64,000 nt of DNA from NCBI GenBank assembly GCA_021286935.1, contig JAJTBI010000002.1:1-64000 (forward strand). Reading direction: 5' to 3'. Below, in pieces: positions 43,333 through 51,635 of this stretch. The DNA comes from Geobacteraceae bacterium (lineage in GTDB: Bacteria; Desulfobacterota; Desulfuromonadia; Geobacterales; Pseudopelobacteraceae). The stretch's first letter is position 1. The number at the start of each line of letters is the position of its first letter. The notes below the pieces were generated by a model, which saw nothing but the letters and a program-made list of their open reading frames with translations, was not told the DNA's origin and ran no database searches. The translations under genes and the position numbers were made by a program.

Positions 43333-43677
43333 ATGGCAAAACTGGTTGGTGAACAGCAACTGATGCGGATCTTTATTGGCGAGAGTGATCGTCATGGCTC
43401 ACGTCCCTTGTATGAGGCCCTGGTTGAGCTGCTACGCAAAGAAGGCTTTGCCGGTGCTACGGTCCTGCGCGGGGTCTGTGGTTTTGGCGCCAACCGGGTC
43501 TACCATACCCAGAAACTGCTGGACCTGTCGGCTGATATGCCGATGGTGATTGAGGTGGTGGACAGCCAGGAGAAGATTAACGCCATTATGCCGCAGATTG
43601 ACGCCATGATGGGCGGTGGTATGATTACCCTGGAGAAGGCAACCGTGATCCGCTACAGCCCAAAAACAGAGGAATAG
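43333..43677 (+). CDS. DUF190 protein
   Basis: This 114-residue soluble protein of the PF02641 (DUF190) family has MRIFIGESDRHGSRPLYEAL, GFAGATVLRGVCGFGANRVYH and PMVIEVVDSQEKI. The fold is PII-like. DUF190 genes frequently follow crcB, so a role in fluoride response is suggested but unproved. The ATG follows AGGAG. Confidence 0.9.
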   Translation: MAKLVGEQQLMRIFIGESDRHGSRPLYEALVELLRKEGFAGATVLRGVCGFGANRVYHTQKLLDLSADMPMVIEVVDSQEKINAIMPQIDAMMGGGMITLEKATVIRYSPKTEE

Positions 43678-43711
43678 GTTTGTGTTGTAATACTACAGGG
43701 GAGGGTGTGGT

Positions 43712-44953
43712 ATGAAGATACTAAGCAAGGTGTTGATAACGGCAGGTCTGGTCTCGTTGGCTTCTACAGTGGCGCTGGCAGCTGAAAAGCCCCGTCCGGC
43801 CTATCCCCATTACTGGATCAGTGTGGCAACCACGAATCAGTCCATTCCCGGCATGTCGGAAGAGATGTCCGGTATGGCTGCCATGTTCGGTGGCCGCGGT
43901 GCTGCCTTTGGTCCCCGCCGGACCCTGCAGCTGCAGGTGGAAGGTCCCCGCGAAGTTGCTGAGCCCAAGGCAGAGCACCTGATTCCGCCGGGCCAGAAGA
44001 TGGGGGAGAGCCTGCCGCTGATTACCCCTAAACAGGAGAAGGCTGAGTATCAGCCGGAACAGCGCGGCGAGCGGCCTGAAAAGTATGAAAAGCCCAAGGC
44101 CCGCATGCTGATCTACTGGGGCTGTGGCGAGAATGTTGCCAAAGGCCAGCCACGGGTGATTGATACCGCAAAGATGTCAGCCATGGATTTTGGCAAGGCC
44201 CTGAGCGGGCGTAGCGGTACCCGCCAGATTCCGCCGTTACCCCATAAAGGCTGGACCTATGGCGACTGGCCCAACAGTGAAGATAGAAAAGATGTGCCCA
44301 AGGATGCATCGCTGGTGGGTGAACATCAACTGAAAGGCAGCTACCTGCCGGACAACATCCGTTTCAATCTGGATCAGAAGCGGGATTTTATGGCACCGGT
44401 CAGTTTCAGTGCCATCAGCAAGACCGCTTCCGGTGCCTGGCCATTCAAGTGGCAGCCGGTTCCTACCGCCATCGGCTATTTTGCCACGGCCATGGGGCAT
44501 AATCAGAAGACCGGCGAGACCATCTTCTGGTCTTCCAGCGAGGTTCCCGAAACCGGATTTGGTCTGATGGACTACCTGACCCCCCATGACGTGCAGCGCT
44601 TTATCAAAGAGAGAGTGCTGATGCCGGTCAGCCGCACCAGTTGCACCATTCCGGCCGGGGTATTCAAGGATGCGGAAGGTGCCATGCTGCAGTTTGTGGC
44701 CTATGGCGAGGAACTGAACATGGTTTACCCACCAAAGCCGAAGGATCCAAAGCAACCCTGGAATCCACAGTGGTCGGTCAAGGTACGGCTCAAGTCAAAC
44801 GGTTCGTCACCGCTCATGGAGTCATCAGAAAAGGGTAGCCGTTCATCCAAAAAACGTCCTGCCGCTGATGATGGGGATGAGCAGGAACAACAGCCAGCTG
44901 AAAAGAAAAAGGGTGGCATGATGGATGGGATGCGAGGGATGTTCGGATTCTAA
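43712..44953 (+). CDS. Secreted protein of unknown function
   Basis: This is a 413-residue protein with a clean signal peptide (LITAGLVSLASTVALAAEK). No family is recognised. The mature part is proline- and charge-rich at residues 70-135, with one conserved-looking core MLIYWGCGENVAKGQPRV, and SASKTASGAWPFKW-like segments (ISKTASGAWPFKWQPVPTA). The last 45 residues are low-complexity and charged (EKGSRSSKKRPAADDGDEQE) and end in GMMDGMRGMFGF. It is the last gene of the crcB operon. Confidence 0.72.
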   Translation: MKILSKVLITAGLVSLASTVALAAEKPRPAYPHYWISVATTNQSIPGMSEEMSGMAAMFGGRGAAFGPRRTLQLQVEGPREVAEPKAEHLIPPGQKMGESLPLITPKQEKAEYQPEQRGERPEKYEKPKARMLIYWGCGENVAKGQPRVIDTAKMSAMDFGKALSGRSGTRQIPPLPHKGWTYGDWPNSEDRKDVPKDASLVGEHQLKGSYLPDNIRFNLDQKRDFMAPVSFSAISKTASGAWPFKWQPVPTAIGYFATAMGHNQKTGETIFWSSSEVPETGFGLMDYLTPHDVQRFIKERVLMPVSRTSCTIPAGVFKDAEGAMLQFVAYGEELNMVYPPKPKDPKQPWNPQWSVKVRLKSNGSSPLMESSEKGSRSSKKRPAADDGDEQEQQPAEKKKGGMMDGMRGMFGF

Positions 44954-44960
44954 AAAACTG

Positions 44961-45090
44961 CTGAAAACTACTGCGGAGCCTGTCTACTGCGTTGCGCGGT
45001 GCTCACTCTTTCGCCTAACGATTGGTGATGTCTCAGTCGTTGCGCGCCGTGCGTCTTGTAGCCAGGCTTCCTCATGACGTTTTCCAGTAG
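44961..45090. repeat. Interspersed palindromic repeat, family 1, copy B
   Basis: Second copy of the element at 15837-15957, roughly 85% identical over 115 bp. It starts CTGAAAACTACTGCGGAGCC and ends CCTCATGACGTTTTCCAG, the ends being imperfect inverted repeats. The remaining 45091-45209 has no gene; it holds two near-identical strings CTACTGTAGCAG (45138) and CTACTGTTGCAG (45183). Confidence 0.85.
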
Positions 45091-45209
45091 CCTGGCTAGC
45101 AGAACAGAAAATAGTGGTATTCAATTTTTTGAATGTGCTACTGTAGCAGCTCTTTATGACAGCCACCCGTTTGGGGGATGATCTACTGTTGCAGTACCAA
45201 TTCTAAGAC

Positions 45210-45333
45210 ATACCGCCCGGATTTGTTGTTCAGTACAGGCCGGGACGGACGGAACATGGAACCTGCCGTTGCACCTGATGCAGCTGGTTTGTGGTAACAG
45301 GCACACCGTCCCGTGGTGTGCCTGTTTTATTTT
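45210..45333 (+). ncRNA. Structured panB leader with terminator and alternative pairings (pan-motif candidate)
   Basis: A perfect 11-bp hairpin (45297-45307 with 45315-45325, loop GTCCCGT) followed by TTTTATTTT is an intrinsic terminator ending about 12 bases before the panB start codon. CGGGACGG at 45241-45248 is fully complementary to CCGTCCCG at 45306-45313, covering the loop and stem base. The same upstream bases can instead pair with CCGCCCGG at 45213-45220, leaving a bulged A. This gives mutually exclusive anti-terminator and terminator forms. The pan RNA motif is known upstream of panB in deltaproteobacteria; identity with it is not proved here. Confidence 0.6.
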
Positions 45334-45344
45334 GGAGTTGTGGC

Positions 45345-46145
45345 ATGCGTAAGAAAGTGACCATACCTGAGATACTGTTGATGAAGCAGGAGGGCCGTAA
45401 GGTGACGGTCCTGACCGCCTATGACTACCCCACCGCCCGTCTGGTGGACGCTGGCGGGGTGGATGCCATCCTGGTGGGAGATTCTGCCGGGGTCGTTTTT
45501 AGCGGACATGAAAACACCCTGCCGGTGACCATGGATGAGATGCTGTACCATGTGAAGGCGGTGGTACGGGCCAAGCCCAAGGCGTTGGTGATTGCTGATA
45601 TGCCGTTTATGGCCTGCCAGAGCGGTGAGATCGAAGCCCTGAAAAACTGTGGCCGGATGCTGCAGGAAGGCGGGGCCGAGGCGGTCAAGATTGAGGGGGG
45701 CAGCAACATGGCCCCGATCATCCGGGCCATCACCGAGATGGATATCCCGGTGATGGGGCATGTGGGGTTGACCCCTCAGTCCGTCCATCGCATGGGAGGC
45801 TATAAGGTGCAGGGGCGTAAGGACCAGGCTGAACGGATTCTTGAAGATGCCCATGCCGTGCAGGAAGCCGGTGCCTTTGCCGTGGTGCTGGAGGGGATTC
45901 CGGCCAAGCTGGCGGCCCGGATTACCGAGATGCTGGATATCCCCACCATCGGTATCGGTGCAGGTCCGGCCTGTGATGGCCAGGTGCTGGTGATCCATGA
46001 TATCCTGGGGCTGTGTGAGAAGTACTCCCCCAAATTTGTCAAACGGTATGCTGATCTTGCTCCGCTGATTACCGAGGCGACACGACAGTATGTGTCAGAA
46101 GTAAAGGATGGAACCTTCCCGACTGAGGAGCATTCGTTCTCGTGA
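45345..46145 (+). CDS. panB: 3-methyl-2-oxobutanoate hydroxymethyltransferase
   Basis: PanB makes ketopantoate from ketoisovalerate and methylene-THF for pantothenate/CoA. It has 266 residues. ATG 45345 follows GGAG; an in-frame start further up lies inside the leader terminator and is rejected. Motifs: [52 protein letters not shown] and [14 protein letters not shown]. It overlaps panC by 4 nt. Confidence 0.95.
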   Translation: MRKKVTIPEILLMKQEGRKVTVLTAYDYPTARLVDAGGVDAILVGDSAGVVFSGHENTLPVTMDEMLYHVKAVVRAKPKALVIADMPFMACQSGEIEALKNCGRMLQEGGAEAVKIEGGSNMAPIIRAITEMDIPVMGHVGLTPQSVHRMGGYKVQGRKDQAERILEDAHAVQEAGAFAVVLEGIPAKLAARITEMLDIPTIGIGAGPACDGQVLVIHDILGLCEKYSPKFVKRYADLAPLITEATRQYVSEVKDGTFPTEEHSFS

Positions 46146-46993
46146 AACTAATCCAAGATGTGCAGGAAATGCAGCAAACGGTTTTGGGACTGAAGCGTCA
46201 GGGCAAGCGGATCGCCTTTGTGCCGACCATGGGGTTTCTGCATGAAGGTCATGCTTCACTACTGCGGGAAGGCCGCAAACGGGGCGATGTGCTGGTACTC
46301 TCCATCTTTGTCAATCCGACCCAGTTCGGCATCAATGAGGATCTTGACAACTACCCTCGCAACCTGGAAGGGGACTGTGCTCTGGCTGAGGCCTGCGGTG
46401 TGGATCTGGTCTTTGCTCCCACCGCAGCAGGTATGTATCCCCCTGGTTTTCAGACCACGGTTGCCCTTGGCCCTCTGACCAAGCCGCTCTGCGGTGCCAG
46501 CCGCCCCGGTCACTTCAATGGCGTGGCGGTGGTGGTGACCAAGCTGTTCAATATTGTCCAGCCTGATTGTGCCCTGTTTGGCAACAAGGATTTTCAACAA
46601 CTGGCCATCATCCGTCAGATGACTATTGACCTGAACCTGCCGGTGGAGATCATCGGCATGCAGATCGTCCGGGAGCCGGACGGTTTGGCCATGTCCTCCC
46701 GCAACAGCTACCTTACCCCGGAACAGCGCCAGCAGTCACTCTGTCTGAGCAAGGCCATCCAAAAGGTGCGCGAACTGTTTAACAACGGAGAGATCTCGGT
46801 TGACCGGCTGCTTGGTGAGGCCCGTATGATCATCACGGCGGTGCCGGAGTCTTCAATCGACTATCTGGAGTTGAGGCATAGTACAACCCTGCAGCCTGTT
46901 GAAACAGCCGCAGCTGATACCCTGTTTGCCCTGGCGGTCAAGATCGGTTCTACCCGTCTGATTGACAATACGGTGTTGGGGGGGGATCTGTAA
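46142..46993 (+). CDS. panC: Pantothenate synthetase
   Basis: PanC ligates pantoate and beta-alanine using ATP. It has 283 residues, starting with GTG that overlaps the panB stop. Motifs: [18 protein letters not shown] (HxGH), [49 protein letters not shown] and the KMSKS-like MSSRNSYL. Its stop overlaps the next ATG by one base. Confidence 0.96.
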   Translation: MKLIQDVQEMQQTVLGLKRQGKRIAFVPTMGFLHEGHASLLREGRKRGDVLVLSIFVNPTQFGINEDLDNYPRNLEGDCALAEACGVDLVFAPTAAGMYPPGFQTTVALGPLTKPLCGASRPGHFNGVAVVVTKLFNIVQPDCALFGNKDFQQLAIIRQMTIDLNLPVEIIGMQIVREPDGLAMSSRNSYLTPEQRQQSLCLSKAIQKVRELFNNGEISVDRLLGEARMIITAVPESSIDYLELRHSTTLQPVETAAADTLFALAVKIGSTRLIDNTVLGGDL

Positions 46994-48609
46994 TGCCTAC
47001 CAGGGCTCGCGCCAACCTTGAAACCCTCTACCGGATCTTTACGGTGCCTGAGGCCCCTGATTCAACACTGGGGTCGGTCGATAGGGCTATAACCGATGAT
47101 GTGGCCGGTTTTCTGCAAAATCATATTGTCGCCATGGAGCGGCCGCTGGAAGAGATAGAGGCCAGCTTCTCCAACTTTGCAATTCCTGAAGAACCGACCT
47201 ACGTCTCTGACTACACCGAGTTTGTAAAGCAAAATCTGGTGGCCCAGTCGGTTCATACGGCAGCACCGGGATTTGTGGGGCATATGACCTCGGCCCTGCC
47301 GTACTTCATGCTCCCCTTGACCCGTCTGATGACTGCCCTGAACCAGAACCTGGTTAAAGTGGAAACCTCCAAGGCATTCACCCCACTGGAACGTCAGGTG
47401 CTGGCCATGCTGCACCACCTGATCTACCGTTGCACGGATGAGTTCTATCCCCCCTGGATCCATAACAGTCAGGCAGCCTTGGGAACCTTCTGTTCTGGCG
47501 GTACCATTGCCAATACCACGGCACTCTGGGTGGCCCGCAACCGTTTCTTTGCCCCTGATGCCACGTTTCGTGGCATTGCTCAGGAGGGACTGGCCAAGGC
47601 ACTGCGCCATAAAGGGATTGATGGTGTCGCGGTATTTGTTTCAGAGCGTGGTCACTATTCGCTGGGCAAGGCTGCTGACCTGCTGGGTATTGGTCGTGAC
47701 AATCTGGTTAAGGTTAAGACTGCTGAGAATAACCGTATTGACCTGAAGGTTCTCCGCCAGGAGTGCCGGCGTCTGCTGGATCAGAATATCCAGCCTTTAG
47801 CACTGGTGGGGATAGCCGGGACAACCGAGACCGGCAACATAGATCCACTGGAGGCGATGGCTGATTTTGCCCAGGAGCTGGGCTGTCATTTTCATGTGGA
47901 TGCTGCCTGGGGCGGGCCAACCCTGTTTTCAGATACCCACCGGCAGCTGTTGGCCGGGATTGAGCGGGCTGATTCTGTCACCATTGATGCCCACAAGCAG
48001 CTCTATGTGCCGATGGGGGCCGGGATGGTAGTCTTTAAGGACCCCACCGCTGTTTCGGCCATTGAACATCACGCTGCCTACATCCTGCGCCACGGTTCGA
48101 AGGACCTGGGCAGCCATACCCTGGAAGGCTCACGTCCGGGCAAGGCGCTACTGGTGCATGGCGGTCTCTCGATCATGGGCCGCAAAGGCTATGAACTGCT
48201 GATTGATCTGGGGATTGAACGGGCTAGGACCTTTGCGGAGCTGATCCGTCAACATCCTGATTTTGAACTGACCAGCGAGCCGGAACTGAATATCCTGACC
48301 TACCGCTATTGCCCGGCAGCGATTCAGCAACTCCTGGCAGCCGCACCACTGGCGGAGCAGGCCAGCATTAATGCCCTGCTGGATCAGGTCTGCCAACTGT
48401 TGCAAAAACATCAGCGTGAGGCGGGTAAGACCTTTGTTTCCCGCACCCGGCTTCGCCTGGCCCGTTATGGTGAGGAAATTACCGTGCTGCGTAGCGTACT
48501 GGCCAATCCGCTGACCACTGACGAAATCCTGGTGGCAGTGCTGGCTGAGCAGTGTGAGATTGCCCAGCAGCCAGAGATTCAGGAACTGCTTCAACAGATT
48601 AAGGGGTAG
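46993..48609 (+). CDS. panP: PLP-dependent decarboxylase, probable aspartate 1-decarboxylase (PanP type)
   Basis: This 538-residue group II PLP decarboxylase has FCSGGTIANTTALWVARN, the Asp of FHVDAAWGGP and the PLP lysine K335 in IDAHKQLYVPMGAG. Its close relatives were first called glutamate decarboxylases; the PanP subfamily makes beta-alanine from aspartate in Vibrio and others. Sitting directly after panC (1-nt overlap), it would supply the beta-alanine PanC needs, replacing the pyruvoyl enzyme PanD, which is absent. The gene symbol rests on context plus length. Confidence 0.8.
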   Translation: MPTRARANLETLYRIFTVPEAPDSTLGSVDRAITDDVAGFLQNHIVAMERPLEEIEASFSNFAIPEEPTYVSDYTEFVKQNLVAQSVHTAAPGFVGHMTSALPYFMLPLTRLMTALNQNLVKVETSKAFTPLERQVLAMLHHLIYRCTDEFYPPWIHNSQAALGTFCSGGTIANTTALWVARNRFFAPDATFRGIAQEGLAKALRHKGIDGVAVFVSERGHYSLGKAADLLGIGRDNLVKVKTAENNRIDLKVLRQECRRLLDQNIQPLALVGIAGTTETGNIDPLEAMADFAQELGCHFHVDAAWGGPTLFSDTHRQLLAGIERADSVTIDAHKQLYVPMGAGMVVFKDPTAVSAIEHHAAYILRHGSKDLGSHTLEGSRPGKALLVHGGLSIMGRKGYELLIDLGIERARTFAELIRQHPDFELTSEPELNILTYRYCPAAIQQLLAAAPLAEQASINALLDQVCQLLQKHQREAGKTFVSRTRLRLARYGEEITVLRSVLANPLTTDEILVAVLAEQCEIAQQPEIQELLQQIKG

Positions 48610-48641
48610 TCAGTACCTTGAACGATCAAGTGGGCATTACA

Positions 48642-48722
48642 TCCAACCACCCCAACCGCTTCTTCGTAAGGAGGGGAGTTAATTCCCCCTCCTATTTTAG
48701 GAGGGGTCAGGGGTGGTAAGGT
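48642..48722. repeat. GC-rich multi-hairpin palindromic element
   Basis: Outer arms ACCACCCC (48646-48653) and GGGGTGGT (48710-48717) enclose GGAGGGG (48670), CCCCCTCC (48685) and GGAGGGG (48700). The middle arm can pair with either neighbour. There is no coding capacity. It occupies part of the 315-base gap after the decarboxylase gene. Confidence 0.75.
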
Positions 48723-48770
48723 GTTAGCTTGAATGCGACTTGGAATGAGGGCCTCTGTAACAGGAGATAC

Positions 48771-48804
48771 AACAGGCGATAGACTTCGGTCTTCCGCCTG
48801 TTTC
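48771..48804 (+). terminator. Terminator-like hairpin with UUCG tetraloop
   Basis: AACAGGCG-AT-AGAC-TTCG-GTCT-TC-CGCCTGTT forms two stacked stems capped by the extra-stable C(UUCG)G loop, followed by TCTGTCT. The T tail is weak, so it may be an mRNA-stabilising or imperfect terminator hairpin. Confidence 0.55.
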
Positions 48805-48846
48805 TGTCTGGAGTGCAGAGGCTGATTGATCACTGAATCAAGCGGC

Positions 48847-48874
48847 TTGACAGTGACTGAAACTGCAGTAGAGT
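48847..48874 (+). promoter_or_regulatory. Candidate promoter for the Cys-rich secreted protein
   Basis: TTGACA (48847-48852) and TAGAGT (48869-48874) with a 16-bp spacer lie 50 bases before the ATG. Confidence 0.45.
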
Positions 48875-48924
48875 TTTGGCATCTTGTGTTCTTGATAAAC
48901 GTCTTGATCAGACAGGGGGCAGCT

Positions 48925-50055
48925 ATGCAATCTAAAAGTTTTAGGTTTATCGCTCTGGCCAGCTGTATGGTTCTTATCTCGGTGGTATGCAGTGTAACAG
49001 CGTATGCAGAGCAGCCAGACATGGCTGCGCGACGTATTCTGTACGATTGTCAAAAGAAAGCTGCAGAGTACACCTACAATCTCGACAAGGCTGGAGATCA
49101 GGAGCTGTTTGACAAGCATGTTGCTGAATGTATCGCTGCAAGCAAGGCACAGCCAGCGCCAACCGTTCAGCTTAAAAGTGTTTCAGGAAACATGCCGGTC
49201 TGTAGTGATGCCGATATGGCGTGGTGCAGTGCCTGCTCATCTAACCCGGTCAATACGTGGTGTTGCACAAAAAAAGAGGGTAAAACAGCGCCAGATTGTG
49301 GATTTAATAACGATCAGTGTAAGTATACTCTTTGCAGTGGATGTGACGGCACCTGTCGGATGCCGCCGAAAAACTACTACGGCGCAACCAATATCAAGAT
49401 CACCAATCAGACCGATGCCGATGTGACCTTCATGTTTGTAACCGGCGCAGTGACAAAATCTGGTCAGCTTGGAGCTTGCACGGATAGCGAGAAGATTATC
49501 TCCTATCAGTGGGTTGCCCAGAATACTGACTGGTGCAAGAACCCGCAGGCAGGTAAGGAAAAAAATGCCGGGTGGTGCACAGGGACCGTGAAAAAAGGTT
49601 CGTCGGTGGAGTTAAAACGGACCGGCAATGATGCTGAAAAATGCCTGACCGGTGCCATACATCTCTGGCCGGAAAAGGCCTCATGCCCCTCACCTAACGG
49701 TTTCACCCAGGGTGAGTTTACTCTCAACCCCACCAACACCTCTACTGAGGCGGTCAATATAAGCCTTGTCAACGGCGTCAGCTATGCTCTGTCCATCAAT
49801 CTGCCGGGTGAGGCATGGACCATTCAGAACCAGACAAGGTCAGTCAAGGTAATCGGCCCCAATGAATCAATAACCGGAGATAACAACAAACCGGGCATCT
49901 ATCCCCCTGGCTGCACCGACTGTATTCAACTGGTCGGTGAGCTCCCCTGCAAAAATGTCCCCAACAGCAGATGTCAGGCGACCCGCCAGTGCCATGTCCA
50001 GCGTGGCGGTATAACAGGCGGAACCGTTGAGTTTGTCATTGAAAAGAAGTTTTAG
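48925..50055 (+). CDS. Cysteine-rich secreted protein of unknown function
   Basis: No family is firmly recognised. The start at 48925 follows a G-rich ribosome site and gives a signal peptide cleaved after AYA (residue 28). C42-C69 form a helical segment with LDKAGDQE that is repeated in the next gene. Residues 90-160 are very rich in cysteine (CSDADMAWCSACS, CCTKKEG, CSGCDGTC). The C-terminal half is beta-rich (YYGATNIKITNQTDADVTFM, INISLVNG-like VNISLVNGVSYALSIN). A distant thaumatin-like fold is possible but weakly supported. Confidence 0.72.
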   Translation: MQSKSFRFIALASCMVLISVVCSVTAYAEQPDMAARRILYDCQKKAAEYTYNLDKAGDQELFDKHVAECIAASKAQPAPTVQLKSVSGNMPVCSDADMAWCSACSSNPVNTWCCTKKEGKTAPDCGFNNDQCKYTLCSGCDGTCRMPPKNYYGATNIKITNQTDADVTFMFVTGAVTKSGQLGACTDSEKIISYQWVAQNTDWCKNPQAGKEKNAGWCTGTVKKGSSVELKRTGNDAEKCLTGAIHLWPEKASCPSPNGFTQGEFTLNPTNTSTEAVNISLVNGVSYALSINLPGEAWTIQNQTRSVKVIGPNESITGDNNKPGIYPPGCTDCIQLVGELPCKNVPNSRCQATRQCHVQRGGITGGTVEFVIEKKF

Positions 50056-50067
50056 GGAGATACGAAA

Positions 50068-50367
50068 ATGACGAGATCATATGTCAGTACCGTCAGGGCG
50101 CTACTGTTTCTTTCTGCTGCAGTAGCGATGCTGCTTGCTTCCGGTTGCGCCTCTCCAAACTATGTCTGGTATCAGGGGGGTAAGGACCGGGCCACCTTTG
50201 CTAAAGATAATCTGGAATGCGAAGAAGAGTCTGCCCTGTATGCCAAGCATCTTGATAAACGTGGCGATAAAGAGGTCATCTCGGCCCGTATGAAGGAGTG
50301 TATGGGGCTGCGTGGCTATGTAAAGGTTCTTGAGCAGGATGTCCCGCAGGGGATGGAGAAGTTCTGA
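50068..50367 (+). CDS. Small lipoprotein sharing a C-x26-C domain with its neighbour
   Basis: This 99-residue protein has a lipoprotein signal (LLFLSAAVAMLLASGC, lipid Cys27). The mature part has C51...C78 with the pattern LYAKHLDKRGDKE between, aligning without gaps to C42-C69 of the upstream gene. It resembles many small helical outer-membrane lipoproteins of unknown role. The stop overlaps the apparent CTG start of the amidohydrolase. Confidence 0.75.
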   Translation: MTRSYVSTVRALLFLSAAVAMLLASGCASPNYVWYQGGKDRATFAKDNLECEEESALYAKHLDKRGDKEVISARMKECMGLRGYVKVLEQDVPQGMEKF

Positions 50368-51635
50368 AACCTGATGTTGTTGTCTATACCGCCTCCTGGC
50401 TCTACAATCCGGGGCAGCCGCCTGTTGCAGGCGGCGGGCTGGCGGTCAGGGATGGTCGCGTCCTTGAAACCGGCACAGCCAGTGACCTGATCGCCCGTTA
50501 TGGCCAGCCAACCGCAGAGTATCCCGGTTGCGTGATTATGCCCGGCTTTGTCAATGCCCATACCCACCTTGAGTTGACCCACTTTCCTGCCTGGCGCCTG
50601 CGGGACGGCCTGGATTATCATCCCCGCGGTTTTGTGGACTGGATCATTCAGATGATCAAGGTACGGCGTGGTGTAACCGTTGAAGAAACCCGGATCTCGC
50701 TCAAGGCCGGTATAAAGGCCTGCCTGCGTTCCGGTACCACTGCTGTTGGTGATATTGTTACCTCGCCGGATCTGTTGTCCGCCTATCACGGGGCGCCCAT
50801 TGGCGGGAGGTTGTACTTGGAACTGATCGGACAGGATCGCCAGTTATTTGAACCTCGATTAACAAAGGCTGTAGAGGCAAGCAAGACGGTGAACGGTAAC
50901 CGTCAGCCGGGCCTTTCTCCCCACGCACCCTATACCTTGAACAGTAGCCTGTTGCCGGATATTGCCGCTGCTGCAGACCAGATGCAACTGCCGCTCTCGC
51001 TGCATCTGGCAGAATCCCGCGAGGAGTCTGATCTGCTGTTTGATTCCACTGGTCCACTGGCTGAAGAGATGTATCCGCTGGTTGGCTGGCAGGATTATCT
51101 GCCCGCGCCGCGCAGGACCACACCGGCCCGCTTTTTTGATGATGGCGGTCTGCTGGGGCCGACAACGCTTGCGGTGCATGGGGTGCAGCTGACTCCGGCG
51201 GATGCTGCCCTGCTGAAGGAACGTGGTGTTGCCATCTGCCTCTGTCCACGCAGTAATGAGCGGCTTGCCGTTGGTACGGCACCAGTTCATCTGTTTGACA
51301 AGCTGGGTATTCCACTCTGTCTGGGTACTGATTCATTGGCCAGCAATGATTCGCTCTCCTTGTGGGATGAAATTCGCTTTGCACTGGATAGCTACAGAGG
51401 AGAGCTGGTGCCGGAGCGATTGCTGGAGATGGCAACCAAAGGTGGTGCAGCCGGGATCGGTCTGGCTGATTGCACAGGTCTGCTGGAAGCAGGGAAACGG
51501 GCAGATTTTCAGGTACTGCAGCTTGATGGTCATTGTACTGCGGAACGGCTGCTGGATGCCGGCAGAGTTGATGCCGTTTACCTGCAGGGGAGCTTGGCGG
51601 GGCTGGACGATTCCGGTAGTGGAGCTGCTGCATGA
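50364..51635 (+). CDS. Metal-dependent amidohydrolase with apparent CTG start
   Basis: This is an amidohydrolase-superfamily deaminase (TrzN/MtaD type). Metal ligands: HxH in FVNAHTHLELTH, H in SLHLAESREESD, H in LAVHGVQLT, and D in CLGTDSLASNDSLS. The frame is open back to a stop at 50331, and the N-terminal strands (VVVYTASWLYNP, GGGLAVRDGRVLETG) clearly belong. Yet no ATG, GTG or TTG occurs before 50532. CTG at 50364 has GGAG five bases upstream and overlaps the previous stop (CTGA). This gives 423 residues. Aminodeoxyfutalosine deaminase in menaquinone synthesis is one candidate function; not shown. Confidence 0.85.
   Translation: MKPDVVVYTASWLYNPGQPPVAGGGLAVRDGRVLETGTASDLIARYGQPTAEYPGCVIMPGFVNAHTHLELTHFPAWRLRDGLDYHPRGFVDWIIQMIKVRRGVTVEETRISLKAGIKACLRSGTTAVGDIVTSPDLLSAYHGAPIGGRLYLELIGQDRQLFEPRLTKAVEASKTVNGNRQPGLSPHAPYTLNSSLLPDIAAAADQMQLPLSLHLAESREESDLLFDSTGPLAEEMYPLVGWQDYLPAPRRTTPARFFDDGGLLGPTTLAVHGVQLTPADAALLKERGVAICLCPRSNERLAVGTAPVHLFDKLGIPLCLGTDSLASNDSLSLWDEIRFALDSYRGELVPERLLEMATKGGAAGIGLADCTGLLEAGKRADFQVLQLDGHCTAERLLDAGRVDAVYLQGSLAGLDDSGSGAAA

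Noticed and set aside
45091-45344. c-di-GMP (GEMM) riboswitch in the long gap before panB
   Set aside because: GEMM riboswitches are common in Geobacter, but the expected GCAAA tetraloop-like and receptor sequences were not found here.
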